The notes beneath the pieces were generated by a model. That model was not told the origin of the DNA, ran no database searches, and was given only the letters and a program-made list of their open reading frames with translations. Source: Neoarius graeffei (Eukaryota; Chordata; Actinopteri; Siluriformes; Ariidae). From it: a DNA stretch of 64,000 bases. The position numbers and the translations under genes were made by a program. Within the stretch, counting starts at the first letter, position 1, and the number at the start of each line of letters is the position of its first letter. Below, one piece after another: positions 62,057 through 64,000 of this stretch. Location of the stretch: positions 17,150,421 through 17,214,420 of the forward strand of contig NC_083572.1 of NCBI RefSeq assembly GCF_027579695.1, read 5' to 3'.

Positions 62057-62123
62057 GATGAAAAGATTCACGTACCTTAAATGAAGATCTGTTGATATTA
62101 AAGCAGATCAGATGGCCTCCGCT

Positions 62124-62316
62124 TGTGGAGGAGAAAAAAAGAAAGCTTAACAGATGTATCGCAGGAGGGTGTAGCAACACCAATCTTGATGGGATTAGTA
62201 CTCATCGTTTCCCAAAAGACCGGACAATGAGAGAGAAATGGGAGCGCTTGGTCTACACAGGCTGTGCACTGAAACCGTGCAAAGCTCGCGCAGCCTGCTG
62301 GCGCTTCCGCAGATAA
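62124..62316 (+). pseudogene. THAP-domain fragment beside the L2 5' end
   Basis: EEKKRKLNRCIAGGCSNTNL then DGISTHRFPKDRTMREKWER and LV: the CX4C, HRFPKD and K-W elements of a THAP zinc finger. It becomes non-homologous after LVYTG and stops. Probably the N-terminus of a THAP transposase (P, Kolobok or similar) interrupted by the L2. Confidence 0.6.
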
Positions 62317-62440
62317 CGTCACGAATCTGGCTCCAGACTCCCTTGGGATTTTTCCAGACGCGTTTTGTTATTTTATTTTTTTCTGCTGTAGACAGATGGC
62401 CTTGTGCAAAATTACCCTTCTGGATGAGTGTGTCTTTCAT
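62290..62440. repeat. Left arm of a roughly 140-bp inverted repeat
   Basis: Matches the reverse complement of 63862-64000 with only small differences, including GGCTCCAGACTCCCTTGGGA and ACAGATGGCCTTGTGCAAAA. It abuts the THAP fragment. Its partner runs off the window. Confidence 0.85.
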
Positions 62441-62463
62441 ATAAAAAAAAAAACGCCGTAATT

Positions 62464-62501
62464 GGTCTAGGGGTTAAAATATGCACTTTAACCCCTAGAC
62501 C
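62464..62501. repeat. Perfect 15-bp hairpin
   Basis: GGTCTAGGGGTTAAA (62464-62478) and its exact complement TTTAACCCCTAGACC (62487-62501) surround an 8-base loop. Confidence 0.9.
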
Positions 62502-62594
62502 AGTGACAAAAGGAGTGATGTGTATTTTGAATTTATTAATGAGTTCAGTCTTATTACGACATCAAGTAGTTTAAAATACATTATATTACAAAGT

Positions 62595-62969
62595 GGGCGG
62601 CACGGTGGTGTAGTGGTTAGCGCTGTCGCCTCACAGCAAGAAGGTCCTGGGTTCGAGCCCCGGGGCTGGCGAGGGCCTTTCTGTGTGGAGTTTGCATGTT
62701 CTCCCCGTGTCCGCGTGGGTTTCCTCCGGGTGCTCCGGTTTCCCCCACAGTCCAAAGACATGCAGGTTAGGTTAACTGGTGACTCTAAATTGAGCGTAGG
62801 TGTGAATGTGAGTGTGAATGGTTGTCTGTGTCTATGTGTCAGCCCTGTGATGACCTGGCGACTTGTCCAGGGTGTACCCCGCCTTTCGCCCATAGTCAGC
62901 TGGGATAGGCTCCAGCTCGCCTGCGACCCTGTAGAAGGATAAAGCGGCTAGAGATAATGAGATGAGATA
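62595..62969 (+). repeat. tRNA-derived SINE
   Basis: Plus-strand copy; ATTACAAA occurs just left of the element and directly right of it as the flanking duplication. Confidence 0.9.
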
Positions 62970-63124
62970 TTACAAAATACAAAGTCTTCCCTAATCCTAA
63001 CCCGAGATATAGTAAGTCAACCTAATACAAGTAGCAAATTAAAAATTCTAAACCTCGGTTGAAAAATTCGATCGGCCCTGTAACATATGCACCTCAAAAG
63101 ATCTCTCGAGCCTCTTTAATTATT

Positions 63125-63270
63125 ACCTCCGCCAACTTTTTGAACATAACTCAAAAAGTAGTGAATGCATTTTGAGGAAAGGTGACCCATGGGCCAAGGA
63201 ACAATCGATTTAGATTTTGCTGTAAATCCAAATATGTGGCTTGGTGGACGTACGCGCTCTACCTTCTAGT
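63125..63270 (+). repeat. Short dispersed repeat, ends TACCTCCGCCAA / CTTCTAGTT
   Basis: Resembles the end segments of the repeat at 55912-56516 (CTCCGCCA start, TCTAGTT end) but lacks the tandem units. Confidence 0.5.
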
Positions 63271-63861
63271 TATGTGTGTTACGTTTTCTGTAAAGGTCTT
63301 TGTCGATCAGCTCTGTGAATTTTAGTGCGTCTCTGAAAAACCCTGTCCTTGTCATGCCACCTATATGACCCTGATAAACCGTTATAAATCTGTAACCTGC
63401 CACAGTGCTGTTGCATTCTCGATTCTGACTGGTGAAAAGTTGTTCGTTCATTTTCTCGAACAGAACTTCAGACAGAGTAATGTGCTCACTGTTCTCGTTA
63501 GTGTTATCCTTTCTGTCGTAACAACATACGCACAGTATTGTATTTTGGCCGTGCGGCATGATCTAATAAAGGAAACCATGTAAGCATTGATATGGTCATT
63601 TTTTTTCCCCAGAAGACGTTTATGTGATAATTATGGAAGGAGTCTCCAGTATCAGTGCTTTGCAACACTTTCTGAAATGGTAGCGTCTTCAGGAGGAGTG
63701 AGCACTTTCAACAGTCAACTTCTGGGTGGTGAGAGTCAGGCTTGTAGTACTCAGGACTCGGACTCGAGTCTGACTCGTGCCTTAATTTTAAAGTGCATGT
63801 TCTGGACCAATTTCGTGCTTTTTTTTTTTTTTTTTAAACATTAAAGTATGTCCCTTTACAC
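63271..63861. other. polg2 intron 1, unassigned
   Basis: Contains an exon-like stretch (acceptor ending 63613, donor gtgaga near 63730), but its translation matches no POLG2 segment I know. A T-run lies at 63820-63835. Confidence 0.35.
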
Positions 63862-64000
63862 ACTCATCCAGCAGGGTATTTTTGCACAAGGCCATCTGTC
63901 TACAGCAGAAAAAAAAAATAAAACGCATCTGGAAAAATCCCAAGGGAGTCTGGAGCCAGATTCGTGACGTTACCTGCGGAAGCGCCAGCAGGCTGCGAGA
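63862..64000. repeat. Right arm of the inverted repeat, cut by the window end
   Basis: Reverse complement of 62290-62440, from ACTCATCCAGCAGGGTA onward. Beyond the window it probably continues into a second THAP-coding segment on the minus strand. Confidence 0.85.

Larger units (their letters stand above)
56927..62100 (-). mobile_element. Near-full-length L2 LINE
   Basis: Minus-strand element of about 5.2 kb. Two long ORFs lie in order (ORF1 61142-62056, ORF2 58067-61141), then a roughly 1.1-kb 3' UTR ending in a TTTGATTTGATTTGATT tail (56927-56951 on +). Such TGATT-type microsatellite tails are an L2 trait. The exact 5' end near 62100 is uncertain and the flanking duplication was not resolved. 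Nearly complete coding capacity suggests recent insertion. Confidence 0.88.

Noticed and set aside
63614..63730. Possible polg2 exon (acceptor after a T-run, donor gtgaga, open frame)
   Set aside because: None of its three translations matches any part of POLG2 that I know, and splice-like ends arise by chance in long introns.

Overview
This window is vertebrate nuclear DNA, almost certainly from a teleost fish. It carries spliced genes with GT-AG introns and is saturated with teleost-type transposons (Tc1, piggyBac, Kolobok, Harbinger, many hAT families, L2, Nimb-like and Rex1-like LINEs, tRNA-derived SINEs). The SINE with a (GATGA)n tail hints at an otophysan such as a catfish, but this is weak evidence. 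There are no bacterial features, CRISPR arrays or operons.

Two host genes lie in tandem on the + strand. ddx5 (p68 DEAD-box RNA helicase) occupies the window from before its second coding exon (2166) to its stop codon (18319) and poly(A) signal (18665). Twelve exons can be joined without any frame error into 597 residues carrying every helicase motif. polg2 (accessory subunit of mitochondrial DNA polymerase gamma) begins at 43301; only its first coding exon (to 43760) is present, and its first intron runs past the window end. The order DDX5 then POLG2 on one strand matches the human locus. About 24.6 kb of transposon debris separates the genes here. A hairpin strongly resembling mir-3064, a microRNA known from human DDX5, sits on the 3' splice site of ddx5 intron 11.

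Region by region: 3315-7739 (ddx5 intron 5) holds a piggyBac-like element interrupted by a Tc1 copy, then a BED-finger hAT. 8701-12234 (intron 9) holds a Kolobok fragment, a TIR element with a nested MITE, and a SINE. 14378-17924 (intron 12) holds an unidentified antisense reading frame and a hAT. Between the genes, 18804-23280 holds a MITE and a Tc1 relic split by two nested hATs. 24044-31704 is one hAT inflated by many insertions. 32849-34452 is a Tc1 copy one codon from intact. 34538-38690 holds a hAT MITE, two SINE families and a TIR element. 38737-43041 holds Nimb-like LINE pieces and an unusual TIR element with 11-bp phased repeats. polg2 intron 1 (43761 onward) carries a deep transposon nest (43833-52320), a Harbinger nest (52472-55456), a nearly intact two-ORF L2 LINE on the minus strand (56927-62100), and THAP-type sequence in inverted copies at the right edge.

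Many insertions are bounded by target-site duplications, so a relative order of events can be read directly. Transposon family names come from terminal sequences, target-site lengths and encoded domains read by eye; no database search was possible.
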